In this document: one piece after another, positions 9,194-17,932 of the stretch | Numbering within the stretch: position 1 is the first letter of the stretch | How the letters are laid out: every line of letters begins with the position of its first letter | DNA from: Metabacillus sediminilitoris | GTDB taxonomy: Bacteria; Bacillota; Bacilli; Bacillales; Bacillaceae | Direction: 5' to 3' | NCBI RefSeq assembly: GCF_009720625.1 | Contig: NZ_CP046266.1 | Coordinates: forward strand, 2,179,501 to 2,243,500 | Length of the DNA: 64,000 bases | Notes under the pieces: model-generated | Databases searched by the model: none | Seen by the model: the letters and a program-made list of their open reading frames with translations, nothing else | What the model was told of the DNA's origin: nothing | Made by a program: the position numbers and the translations under genes

Positions 9194-10699
9194 ATGGAAT
9201 CTTTGCAAGGGCTATTAGTTGGTTTTCAGGAAGCACTAACCGTTTGGAACATTATCTATTGCATTATTGGTGTGTCAATGGGGATGTTTGTAGGCGTATT
9301 GCCCGGGCTGGGCCCTGTTGCAGGAACAGCCCTGTTAATCCCGATTACATTTGGGATGGAACCGGTATCTGCCATTATTATGTTAGCGGGCATTTACTAT
9401 GGATCTATGTATGGCGGGACGATTACCTCCGTTCTTATTAATACACCGGGAGAATCAGCGTCTGTTATCACTTGTATCGATGGACATCAACTAGCAAAGC
9501 AGGGGAGGGGAGGAACAGCCTTAGGAGTTGCCGCAATCGGTTCCTTTGTTGGTGGAATTGTGGCTGTTTTAGGACTCACTTTTTTAGGTCCTCCATTAGC
9601 TCGCTTCGCTTTAAAGTTTGGTCCTCCTGAGTATTTTGCTCTCATGTTGCTTGGATTGTTATTAATTGTAGGATTGATGGGGAAATCAATAACAAGAGGG
9701 CTTATCGCTGCTTTATTTGGTTTACTATTAGCGCTAATTGGTATGGATCCGATTTCAGGAGAAATTCGATTTACCTTTGGACAAATGAATTTAATAGAAG
9801 GTATTGATTTTGTTATTGTGGCTATGGGTCTTTTTGGAATATCAGAAATCCTGCTAAATGCTGAAAATAAGATGAAAATGGATAAACCAGCTAAAGTTCA
9901 GGGAATGCTGCCAAGAAGGGACGAATGGAAACCAACGATGAAATCAGTTGGAAGAGGAACAGGTATCGGGATGTTAATTGGATTAATTCCTGGCGCAGGA
10001 GCAACGATCTCCTCCCTGATCTCTTATTCTATTGAGAAAAAAATGGCAAAGGATCCTTCTCGATTTGGGAAAGGGGCTATTGAAGGAGTTGCAGGACCTG
10101 AAACGGCTAACAACGCTCACAGTGGTGCCGCACTCATTCCGCTATTTACACTCGGCATTCCTAGCTCGCCAACGATTGCTGTATTACTAGGAGCCTTTAT
10201 GATGCATGGTTTAGCTCCAGGGCCTGCATTATTCCAAAACAACCCTAATTTTGTATGGGGCATTATTGCCAGTATGTTTATTGGTAATTTCATTCTGCTC
10301 ATTTTTAATCTTCCATTAGCAGGATTTTGGGCGAGAATAGCACTTGTTCCATATAAGCTATTATTTCCATTGATTCTTATTTTAACAATGGTTGGGACTT
10401 ACAGTATTAATAATAGCTTATGGGATGTAGGGTTAATGCTTTTATTTGGGGTTGTGGGATATATCATGAAAAAACTAGATATTCCTGCTGCAGTAACCGT
10501 CTTAACATTTGTTTTGGGAGGCCAAATTGAGTCTTCATTTCTTCAATCACTTGCGTCATCAACAGATGGATTTCTCATCTTCTTTATGCGCCCGATTTCT
10601 GGTACTTTAATTGCTATCGGTTTGCTTTTACTAGTTTTCAGCACATTAAATGGATTTAAAAAGAAGAAAAATTTAATAGAAGGTGATTTTGAAGTTTAA
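9194..10699 (+). CDS. tctA: TctA-family large membrane subunit
   Basis: 501 residues with about 12 membrane segments. It begins right after an AGGGGAGGAAGG ribosome binding site. Family motifs are visible: VGVLPGLGPVAGTALLIPIT near the N-terminus, YYGSMYGGTITSVLINTPGE, the repeat-like second half GLIPGAGATISSLISYS, and GIPSSPTIAVLLGAFMMHG. TctA is the ion-coupled permease of the system and uses the TctC-bound carboxylate. A terminator follows at 10752, closing the transport segment. Confidence 0.93.
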   Translation: MESLQGLLVGFQEALTVWNIIYCIIGVSMGMFVGVLPGLGPVAGTALLIPITFGMEPVSAIIMLAGIYYGSMYGGTITSVLINTPGESASVITCIDGHQLAKQGRGGTALGVAAIGSFVGGIVAVLGLTFLGPPLARFALKFGPPEYFALMLLGLLLIVGLMGKSITRGLIAALFGLLLALIGMDPISGEIRFTFGQMNLIEGIDFVIVAMGLFGISEILLNAENKMKMDKPAKVQGMLPRRDEWKPTMKSVGRGTGIGMLIGLIPGAGATISSLISYSIEKKMAKDPSRFGKGAIEGVAGPETANNAHSGAALIPLFTLGIPSSPTIAVLLGAFMMHGLAPGPALFQNNPNFVWGIIASMFIGNFILLIFNLPLAGFWARIALVPYKLLFPLILILTMVGTYSINNSLWDVGLMLLFGVVGYIMKKLDIPAAVTVLTFVLGGQIESSFLQSLASSTDGFLIFFMRPISGTLIAIGLLLLVFSTLNGFKKKKNLIEGDFEV

Positions 10700-10751
10700 C
10701 TAAATCCTTCCATTAAACAGGATATCACTTTCCAGTTTAATAACTTATTAG

Positions 10752-10789
10752 AAAATCCCTGTTTTAGATATGAAAACAGGGATTTATTG
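10752..10789 (+). terminator. Rho-independent terminator after tctA
   Basis: AAATCCCTGTTTT (10753-10765) pairs perfectly with AAAACAGGGATTT (10773-10785) around a 7-base loop; a short T-rich tail follows. Confidence 0.85.
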
Positions 10790-10872
10790 TTCTACTGTGT
10801 TGAAGCTATTAAAAGAAAGGAATGGTAGAACATGTATTTTTCATTTCAAAATGATTCAAACGCGGAGGAAGT

Positions 10873-12048
10873 ATGAAACGGAACCTTTTATATATGGTTA
10901 CTCCTTTTATTTTTATTTCAGTCTTTGCAGCAAGACCTATGACATCTTTATTTGCAAACGAGTTAGAAGCAACGATGTTCGAAATTGGAATGATCACGGC
11001 CTGTTATTCGATTGCACCACTTATTATCGCTATTTTTGCCGGGCGTTATATTGATCGATATGGAGAGAGAATTCCAATATTCATTGGATCACTAGGATTA
11101 TTTATTTCTTTGTGTCTTCCATACTTTTTTCCAAGTGTTCAAATTTTATTTATCTCACAGCTCATTTTAGGTGGATCACAATTACTTGCCATACTCGCGA
11201 TTCAAAATGGAGTAGCGAAGTCAACAACAAATAAGAATCGTGATCGTTCAGTTGGGACATTTAGTCTTTTCTCTTCAGCTGGGATGCTGCTCGGTCCTAT
11301 CATTGGAGGATATTCAACCGAACATTATGGCTTTCAACTGTCATTTATGATTCTAGCATTTGTTCCCTTTGTCCCTATGGTTCTATCTTTTTTCATTACT
11401 AAATCTTCAAGAACTGCTTCCGTGTCAAAGAAAGAAAAGTCTACGAGTATGAAAGAGTTGTTTCGAATTCCTGGCTTATCTCGAGCTGTTCTGGTCAGTA
11501 TGATTATCTTATCAGCCTTAGATATATTCTATGTCTATTTTCCGTTGTATGCCCAATCCATCGGACTAAATTTTTCACAAATAGGATTGCTTTTAGGAGC
11601 ACAAGCAGCTTCTAATGTTTTGGTAAGAATTTTTATGCCAAGGTTAATAATGATGTTTGGCAGGGTGACAGTGCTGTGGATTTTTATGATGATTGGTGCC
11701 ATTTCTTACGGCATGATTCCGTTTCTTCATGAATTTTCTTTGCTTTTTGCTGCTTCCTTTCTATTAGGAGCAGGTCTAGGTGTTACCCAGCCATTAACGA
11801 TTGTCCTCTCATACAATGTTTCTCCTCCTGGTCAAACTGGGGAGGTATTGGGAATTCGGCTGGCTGCTAACAGGCTTGGGCAAACGATCATTCCCTTTGT
11901 TTTTGCTAATTTAAGTACATTAATCGGATTGGGTCCAATTTTATTTATGAAAGCGATTGTACTTGCAGCAGGTGCAATAACTGCACGCGGAATTATTGAC
12001 AAGGTGAAGCAAGATGAAATGTCGGAAAGAAAGGTAAAAGTTCGTTAA
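10873..12048 (+). CDS. Major facilitator superfamily transporter
   Basis: 391 residues with about 12 membrane segments. The start ATG has GGAGGAAG 5 bases upstream. The loop 2-3 motif A equivalent reads GRYIDRYGERIP, and the second half contains GAGLGVTQPLTIVLSYN. The sequence suggests a drug/metabolite-type MFS carrier, but no substrate can be assigned. It sits between the TctCBA transporter and the PrpD-like gene on the same strand, so it may export or import an intermediate of the carboxylate pathway. Confidence 0.85.
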   Translation: MKRNLLYMVTPFIFISVFAARPMTSLFANELEATMFEIGMITACYSIAPLIIAIFAGRYIDRYGERIPIFIGSLGLFISLCLPYFFPSVQILFISQLILGGSQLLAILAIQNGVAKSTTNKNRDRSVGTFSLFSSAGMLLGPIIGGYSTEHYGFQLSFMILAFVPFVPMVLSFFITKSSRTASVSKKEKSTSMKELFRIPGLSRAVLVSMIILSALDIFYVYFPLYAQSIGLNFSQIGLLLGAQAASNVLVRIFMPRLIMMFGRVTVLWIFMMIGAISYGMIPFLHEFSLLFAASFLLGAGLGVTQPLTIVLSYNVSPPGQTGEVLGIRLAANRLGQTIIPFVFANLSTLIGLGPILFMKAIVLAAGAITARGIIDKVKQDEMSERKVKVR

Positions 12049-12114
12049 ATATAAATGTGCTATTAAATACAAAAATAATATCGATGAGAAACGTTCTTGT
12101 AAATAGGAGGAAAA

Positions 12115-13521
12115 ATGAATATGAATGATAAGAACACAATCAGCGTTATGAATTCAGAAAAAGGGTACCAGTCAATAGACGATCAAAATATGACAGAACG
12201 ATTGGCTGCCCATGTAGCTAATTATGGAAATATTCAGTTAGATAAAGGGTTAGTTCATCAAGTGAAAAGAACTTGTTTAGATTATGTCTGTGCGGCGATC
12301 ACAGGAGCAAACACAGAAGTAAGCAGGCTTGTTTATGAATACTTGATAGAATCTGAAGGAAGAGGAACGACGAACATCATTGGGTATCAATCGGGATTAT
12401 TAAAAGGAAACGCTGCCTTCTTAAATGGGACGAGTGCCCATTGCCTTGATATGGACGATGGACATACAGGGGGATCGGTTCATCCCGGAACGGTTGTATT
12501 TCCAGTTGTATTTGCTATAGCGCAACATGTAAAACCAACATTTGATGAATTGGCAAAAGCCATTGTAATCGGTTATGACGTTTGCCTAAGAATTTCATCT
12601 GCTATTCATCCATCTTCGAGGCAGCGAGGTTTCCATAATACACCGGTAGCTGGTATTTTCGGTGCTGTAGCTGCAGCTAGCGTATTATATGGATTGAAAA
12701 AGGAAGAAGTCCAGAATGCTTTTGGGATAGCCGGGAGCTTTGCTGGCGGGATTTTTGCTTTTTTAGGTACAGGTTCGGAAGTGAAACGGATTCATCCTGG
12801 GCAGGCTGCACGTGATGGAATCTCTGCAGTTGAACTGACAAGAAAGGGATTATCAGGGCCGAAGGATGTGTTGGAAGGGGAAAACGGTCTTTTTCAGGCC
12901 TTTGCAGATGGGAAAGTATCTGTGGAACGAATGTTTAAAGATATCGGTGAAAAATATGAAATTATGAATATATATTTTAAGCCATATCCATGCTGCCGGC
13001 ATTTACATTCTTCGATTGATGCTGTTTATGAATTAAAAATGAATGCACAAATTCAACCACTAGATATTGCTGAAATTCGTATAGGCGTCAATAAGATTGC
13101 TTATTTACATCGCCATAAGAATTGCCAAACACTATTGGATGCACAAATGAGTTTGCCGTATGCGATTGCGTCAGCTATTTATCATCCAGTTTTGGAGGTT
13201 AATCATTTTCAACCAGAGCAGACAAAAGAAACCATTAGCAGGCTGGCGCAATTAGTTGAAGTGTATGTGGATGAGGAAGCCGATCAACATTATCCTGCAC
13301 AACGGGCAGCGAGACTTGAAATCAAGTTGAAAAATAGCAAAACACTAACATGTTATGTGGAAAACCCGCTAGGAGAGCCTTCAAAACCATTATCAGATGA
13401 AAAGCTAGAAATGAAATTTATTGCCAATTGTTCTTCTATTATTGGCGAAGAAAGAGCAAAGTCAATCGTACAAAGTATTAAAAATCTCGAGGAATATATG
13501 GAAACTCTTTATTCTATTTAA
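12115..13521 (+). CDS. MmgE/PrpD family protein
   Basis: 468 residues. The PrpD/MmgE fold is shown by CLDMDDGHTGGSVHPGTVVFP, the helical GYDVCLRIS segment, GFHNTPVAGIFGAVAAAS and the lid motif KPYPCCRHLHSSIDA. The family contains 2-methylcitrate dehydratase, cis-aconitate decarboxylase and iminodisuccinate epimerase, so the reaction cannot be fixed here. It starts at ATG 12115 or 12121 behind TAGGAGGAAAA. No methylcitrate synthase or methylisocitrate lyase genes are nearby. A standard methylcitrate cycle is therefore not encoded in this window, and the protein probably acts on the pathway substrate itself. Confidence 0.88.
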   Translation: MNMNDKNTISVMNSEKGYQSIDDQNMTERLAAHVANYGNIQLDKGLVHQVKRTCLDYVCAAITGANTEVSRLVYEYLIESEGRGTTNIIGYQSGLLKGNAAFLNGTSAHCLDMDDGHTGGSVHPGTVVFPVVFAIAQHVKPTFDELAKAIVIGYDVCLRISSAIHPSSRQRGFHNTPVAGIFGAVAAASVLYGLKKEEVQNAFGIAGSFAGGIFAFLGTGSEVKRIHPGQAARDGISAVELTRKGLSGPKDVLEGENGLFQAFADGKVSVERMFKDIGEKYEIMNIYFKPYPCCRHLHSSIDAVYELKMNAQIQPLDIAEIRIGVNKIAYLHRHKNCQTLLDAQMSLPYAIASAIYHPVLEVNHFQPEQTKETISRLAQLVEVYVDEEADQHYPAQRAARLEIKLKNSKTLTCYVENPLGEPSKPLSDEKLEMKFIANCSSIIGEERAKSIVQSIKNLEEYMETLYSI

Positions 13522-13549
13522 ATCCATTTTGGAAAAGGAGGAAATAGGA

Positions 13550-14326
13550 ATGCGCTTTGAAAATATTCTTATGTATAAAGATGGAGCTATTGGTGTAATC
13601 AAGATTAATCGGCCTGAAGTGAGAAATGCACTAGATAATCAAACAGTTAGTGAAATTGAACAAGCATTACTCCAATGGGAAAATCATGAAGGCGTGATGG
13701 TAATTGTACTTACAGGGGAGGGAGCGAAATCCTTTGCTGCAGGTGCTGATATTAGACAGTTAAGGGAAAAGAGTGCAGCCGATGCATTGTTGCCAGGACT
13801 TTCAGGCTTATGTCAAAGGATAGAGCAAAGTACGAAAGTGACCATTGCGGCGATTAACGGTTATGCTCTCGGAGGCGGCTGTGAATTAGCCATTGCCTGT
13901 GATATCCGTGTTGCTGCTTTGCATGCTAAATTCGGCTTGCCAGAGCTCAGTTTATCTATCATCCCCGGTGCTGGCGGTACACAAAGATTATCACGGATGC
14001 TAGGGAAAGGGACAGCGCTTGATATGATCTTAACGGGTGAAATCATTACTGCGGAAAAGGCTGAAAGGATTGGCTTAGTTTCTACTGTCGTACCGATGGA
14101 AGAATTATGGGAAACGGTAGTAGGAAAAGCTCATAAAATCATTGAAAAAGGACCGATGGCAGTGAAATTAGCGAAGATGGTGATTCATCAAGGGTATGAT
14201 ATAGATATAAAGACCGCCTTAACATTAGAAAAATTTGCTCAAGCCATTCTTTTTAATTCTGATGATAAATTGGAGGGTACAACGGCCTTTTTAGAAAAAA
14301 GACCACCGCATTATCAAGGAAAGTAA
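13550..14326 (+). CDS. Enoyl-CoA hydratase (classical crotonase)
   Basis: 258 residues from ATG 13550, chosen because AAAGGAGG lies 8 bases upstream; the open frame extends back into the PrpD-like gene. Both hydratase glutamate regions are present (GYALGGGCELAIACD and FGLPELSLSIIPGAGGTQRL), so true 2-enoyl-CoA hydratase activity is likely: trans-2-enoyl-CoA to 3-hydroxyacyl-CoA. The end EGTTAFLEKR matches the crotonase at 60888, suggesting paralogy. It directly follows the PrpD-like gene and is followed by a terminator, so the two form one transcript. Confidence 0.9.
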   Translation: MRFENILMYKDGAIGVIKINRPEVRNALDNQTVSEIEQALLQWENHEGVMVIVLTGEGAKSFAAGADIRQLREKSAADALLPGLSGLCQRIEQSTKVTIAAINGYALGGGCELAIACDIRVAALHAKFGLPELSLSIIPGAGGTQRLSRMLGKGTALDMILTGEIITAEKAERIGLVSTVVPMEELWETVVGKAHKIIEKGPMAVKLAKMVIHQGYDIDIKTALTLEKFAQAILFNSDDKLEGTTAFLEKRPPHYQGK

Positions 14327-14366
14327 CATCATTTGTTCATAAACTGAACTCTGCTATTAAAAAAAT

Positions 14367-14403
14367 AAACAGACGGACTTAAAATGGTTCGTCTGTTTTT
14401 GTT
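14367..14403 (+). terminator. Rho-independent terminator after the crotonase
   Basis: AACAGACGGAC pairs with GTTCGTCTGTT (one mismatch) and is followed by TTTTTG. It isolates the upstream genes from the sigma-54 promoter at 14479. Confidence 0.85.
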
Positions 14404-14478
14404 TGTTTTTTTAACAAGTGTGTTCAAATGATAAACAATAAAGCTGAAATATCGTATTATTTTTAGTGTTTTTTAAAG

Positions 14479-14495
14479 TTGGCACGCATCTTGCT
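14479..14495 (+). promoter_or_regulatory. Sigma-54 (-24/-12) promoter of the beta-oxidation operon
   Basis: TTGGCAC-GCATC-TTGCT is a perfect match to TGGCAC-N5-TTGC. It lies 54 bases ahead of the acyl-CoA dehydrogenase start, right after a terminator. It is the second target candidate for the activator at 4431. Confidence 0.9.
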
Positions 14496-14549
14496 ACTAG
14501 TATTTACGAAAGCAATTATTAATTAATCATAACAAGGGGAGAGTTTAAA

Positions 14550-15731
14550 ATGGATTTCAACTTAAGTGAAGATTTACTAGAATTACAAAAATGGGCAAAA
14601 AACTTTGCAAAGGAAAAGTTCTCAGAAAAAGCTTACACATGGACAAAAAATCATAAAGTACCTTGGGAGAACGCTAAAATTCTAGCGGAAAATGGCTTAA
14701 TGGGTATGACCCTACCGATTGAGGATGGCGGTCAAGGGATGTCATTGGTTGAAGCGATTATCGTTATGGAAGAAGTGGCAAAAGTTTGTCCTAGTACAGC
14801 TGATATGCTGCAAGTGGGGAATTTCGGGGCAATTCGCCAATTGGCTGCATATGGCTCAGAAGAACTGAAGCAGCGTGTTCTTCCAACTATTTTAGCTGGT
14901 GAGAAGCTTATTTCAGTTGCGATGTCAGAGCCTAACGCAGGCTCTGCAGTTACAGACCTAAAGACGAAAGCTCGTATTGAAGGAGATAAAGTCATTATCA
15001 ATGGATCAAAAGTGTTTAATACACATGGACCACATAATTCTTATTATGTTGTATGGGTTAATTTTGGAGACAGTGTGAAAACGTGCGGTGCCGTGCTAGT
15101 GGAAAGAGGCGCTCCTGGCTTTACAATTGGAAAAACTGAAACGCATATGTCTGGTGAAGAGCATTGTGCTTTATATTTTGAAGATTGCGAAGTCCCAGTT
15201 GGTCATATTTTAGTTCCTGATAATGGTTTTAAACGCTTGTTTACAATGTTTAACATTGAACGGATGGGAAATACATCAAGATCACTAGCATTAGCACAGG
15301 CTGCCTTTGATATGGCTGTACAGCATGCAAAGGAAAGAGAACAATTTGGACGTCCGTTAGCTGAATTCCAAGGAACTCAATGGAAAATTGCTGAAATGAA
15401 AATGAAGTTAGAGGCTGGAAGACTGCTATTATATAAAGCTGCAACTAATGCTGATAAAGGGGCTCCAAATCCTTTAGATGCGAATATGGCAAAGGCTTAT
15501 ATTAATACCACTGCATTTGAAGTGGCACATGAAGCAGTTCAAATCTTTGGCGGTTATGGTTACTCTACTGACTACCCGCTAGAGTACATTTTTAGAAGAG
15601 TTAGAGGTTGGATGATTGCCGGTGGAACTCCGGAAGTATTGAAAAATAAAATTGCTGAAGATGTATTGGGTATGAGATTTAGTCAAAGAAGACCAAAGAC
15701 AGGGGGAGAAAAAGTTGTCACTAAATCATAA
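14550..15731 (+). CDS. Acyl-CoA dehydrogenase
   Basis: 393 residues with the three-domain acyl-CoA dehydrogenase layout. Visible features are the FAD/substrate segment VAMSEPNAGSAVTDLKTKA, REQFGRPLAEFQGTQWKIA in the C-terminal helical domain, QIFGGYGYSTDYPLE, and the catalytic-base region AGGTPEVLKN in place of the common EGTSEI. It oxidises an acyl-CoA to the 2-enoyl-CoA and passes electrons to ETF, whose genes (20008, 20793) are in the same operon. It is the first gene after the perfect sigma-54 promoter. The start ATG has AAGGGGAGAG upstream. The tail overlaps the next gene by 17 bases. Confidence 0.93.
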   Translation: MDFNLSEDLLELQKWAKNFAKEKFSEKAYTWTKNHKVPWENAKILAENGLMGMTLPIEDGGQGMSLVEAIIVMEEVAKVCPSTADMLQVGNFGAIRQLAAYGSEELKQRVLPTILAGEKLISVAMSEPNAGSAVTDLKTKARIEGDKVIINGSKVFNTHGPHNSYYVVWVNFGDSVKTCGAVLVERGAPGFTIGKTETHMSGEEHCALYFEDCEVPVGHILVPDNGFKRLFTMFNIERMGNTSRSLALAQAAFDMAVQHAKEREQFGRPLAEFQGTQWKIAEMKMKLEAGRLLLYKAATNADKGAPNPLDANMAKAYINTTAFEVAHEAVQIFGGYGYSTDYPLEYIFRRVRGWMIAGGTPEVLKNKIAEDVLGMRFSQRRPKTGGEKVVTKS

Positions 15732-17823
15732 TGTTTCCGTTGCTGTAGAAGAACAACCACTCTTTTTAATGGAACATGAAGGAGCCCAGCTTTTAAAAGA
15801 GTTAGGGCTTCCAGTAGCCCAATCATTATTGGTTAAAACGAAGCAGGAAGCTGTTCAGTATGCACAGAGAATCGGATATCCCGTAGTACTGAAAGGGATG
15901 TCTAGAGATATTGTTCACAAAACAGAAGCAGGAATCGTTAAAATAAATGTCCGGAATGCGGAAGAAGTTGAAGCAGCCTTTACCGAGATTATGGAGAACG
16001 CTTCAAATTACGATAATAAGGCAAACATGGCAGGAATTCTCGTGCAAAAAATGGCTCCAAAAGGAACAGAATTGATTTTTGGGGTGAAAAAGGATCCTGT
16101 ATTCGGCCACCAGCTTGTGATTGGTTTTGGAGGAATCTTCGTTGAAATTATGAAAGATTTTGCCATGAGAATGATGCCGGTTTCTATAAAAGATATTGAA
16201 GAAATGCTGCAAGAATTGAAAACGTATCCAATTATTAAAGGCTACCGCGGACAAGAAGGGCTGAATCAAGAGATCGTAGCAGACATTTGTCTGGGATTAA
16301 ATGAATTAGTGAAGCAGAGACCTGAAATTGAAGAGTTAGACCTAAATCCTGTTATTTTTTCAGATCAAGATGCTTTCATTTGTGATGTCAGGATTTTATT
16401 AGGAGAAAAGAAAGAAACAGGACGTAAGCAAAGATCACTAGAAAATCTAGAGAAAATGATTAACCCTGCTTCTATAGCAGTGGTCGGGGCATCTGCGAAC
16501 GAAAAGAAAAATGGCGGACGGCTTTTTCGCTACCTGGTTGAAAATCAATTCCCTGGCAAGCTTTACCCTATTAATCCAGGTGCCTCTGAAATAAAGGGTT
16601 ATAAAGCTTATCCAACTATCAGAGAGGTTCCAGAAGATATTGATTTGGCTTGTATCATTGTGGAAGCCAAAAGTGTTCCGCAAGTCATGGAGGATTGTAT
16701 TGCAAAAGGCGTGAAAGCAGTCATTGTATACTCCTCTGGCTTTGCGGAAATAGGGGAAGAAGGGAAAAAGCTTCAGGAAGAGCTAATGAATCTTGCGGAA
16801 AAAGGAAATATCCGTGTGCTTGGTCCTAATTCCATCGGTATTGCCAGTCCATCTAAAAACATTTATACCGCTTTTGGAGCTGCATTAGAATCAAAAGTGA
16901 AGCCGCTTGGGAATATTGGCTTTATCTCACAAAGCGGTGCGATGGGAAGCGCCCTCCTAAGCCGTGCATGGGAACAAAGTGCTGGTTTTAGCAGATGGGT
17001 AAGTGTTGGAAATGAAGCTGACTTGACCACGACAGATTTTATCGAAATATTGGCTGAAGATGAATTAACAAAGGTGATTACCGTCTTTATGGAAGGGATT
17101 AAAGATGTCAAAGCATTTGAAAAAGCAACTTCCAAAGCTTTAAAAGCAAAGAAACCGGTATTGGTGTTTAAAACAGGAAGGTCGGCAGTTGGAAAAAAAG
17201 CCGTGCAATCGCATACAGGTTCCATTGCAGGGGATGATGCGGTTTATTCAGCCGCTTTCCAAAAGCTTGGCGCTCTGAGAATTTCGAGTATAGATGAAAT
17301 AATTGATGTTTCAAGAGCTTTCACTGTTCAAAAATTACCAAAGGGTAATCGCATTGGTGTATTGACCGCTTCAGGTGGAGCCTGCAGTGTCATCGCGGAT
17401 CTGTGTTCGGAAAAAGGATTAATCGTTCCTGAATTAACCGAAAGTTCAGATAAGATAAAAGAACTAATCCCGCCATTTGGTTCTGCGCAAAATCCAGTGG
17501 ATGTAACGGCTGAAGTCATTGCTAAGCCTGAAATGTTCAAAAAAGTGCTGCAAACACTTGCCGAAGACCAGTATATTGATGGCGTCATTGTGATGTTAAC
17601 AACGAATGCAGATCCGGGTGCAGCGGTTATTGCTGAAGCCATTATGGAGGTTCAGAGAGAGCAAGACAAACCGATTGTTGTTGGGCGCTTAGGAGCAGAT
17701 GGTATTGCTCCAAAAGCAATGGCTTTATACGAAGAAGGAAATCTCCCTGTTTACGCATCTCCAGAACAAGTAGTGAGCATCATGAATTACCTAGTGAAAT
17801 ATAGCCAATTGCTAAAAAACTGA
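15715..17823 (+). CDS. Acyl-CoA ligase of the NDP-forming (acetate-CoA ligase) family, ATP-grasp domain first
   Basis: 702 residues from TTG 15715, behind AGGGGGAG and overlapping the dehydrogenase gene, which suggests coupled translation. Residues about 15-235 form the ATP-grasp (beta-like) domain (GYPVVLKGMSRDIVHKTEAG), followed by a CoA-binding domain (NPASIAVVGASANEKKNGG, about 243) and the ligase-CoA domain with the phosphohistidine region QSHTGSIAGDD (His about 500). The domain order is the reverse of the CoA-binding-first arrangement of many relatives, a permutation known within this superfamily. It probably activates the imported carboxylate as its CoA thioester using ATP with ADP formation. 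Confidence 0.9.
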   Translation: MSLNHNVSVAVEEQPLFLMEHEGAQLLKELGLPVAQSLLVKTKQEAVQYAQRIGYPVVLKGMSRDIVHKTEAGIVKINVRNAEEVEAAFTEIMENASNYDNKANMAGILVQKMAPKGTELIFGVKKDPVFGHQLVIGFGGIFVEIMKDFAMRMMPVSIKDIEEMLQELKTYPIIKGYRGQEGLNQEIVADICLGLNELVKQRPEIEELDLNPVIFSDQDAFICDVRILLGEKKETGRKQRSLENLEKMINPASIAVVGASANEKKNGGRLFRYLVENQFPGKLYPINPGASEIKGYKAYPTIREVPEDIDLACIIVEAKSVPQVMEDCIAKGVKAVIVYSSGFAEIGEEGKKLQEELMNLAEKGNIRVLGPNSIGIASPSKNIYTAFGAALESKVKPLGNIGFISQSGAMGSALLSRAWEQSAGFSRWVSVGNEADLTTTDFIEILAEDELTKVITVFMEGIKDVKAFEKATSKALKAKKPVLVFKTGRSAVGKKAVQSHTGSIAGDDAVYSAAFQKLGALRISSIDEIIDVSRAFTVQKLPKGNRIGVLTASGGACSVIADLCSEKGLIVPELTESSDKIKELIPPFGSAQNPVDVTAEVIAKPEMFKKVLQTLAEDQYIDGVIVMLTTNADPGAAVIAEAIMEVQREQDKPIVVGRLGADGIAPKAMALYEEGNLPVYASPEQVVSIMNYLVKYSQLLKN

Positions 17824-17851
17824 TTAAAGACCTTTATTTAATACGATGTTT

Positions 17852-17896
17852 GCCTGCGTGAAAGAAGAAAGTAATGAAACTATCTTTCACGCAGGA
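17852..17896 (+). other. Intra-operon hairpin between ligase and hydroxyacyl-CoA dehydrogenase genes
   Basis: CCTGCGTGAAAGA (17853-17865) pairs perfectly with TCTTTCACGCAGG (17883-17895). Only a weak AT-rich tail follows, so partial termination or mRNA processing is more likely than a full stop. Confidence 0.7.
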
Positions 17897-17932
17897 TTTA
17901 TTAAACAGCATACTGAGAACGGAGCGGAAACG

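Noticed and set aside
9175..9441. Plus-strand frame of 88 codons across the tctB/tctA junction
   Set aside because: Wrong frame inside tctA, which has a strong ribosome binding site and clear family motifs.
16863..17225. Minus-strand frame of 120 codons
   Set aside because: Antisense shadow of the acyl-CoA ligase gene.
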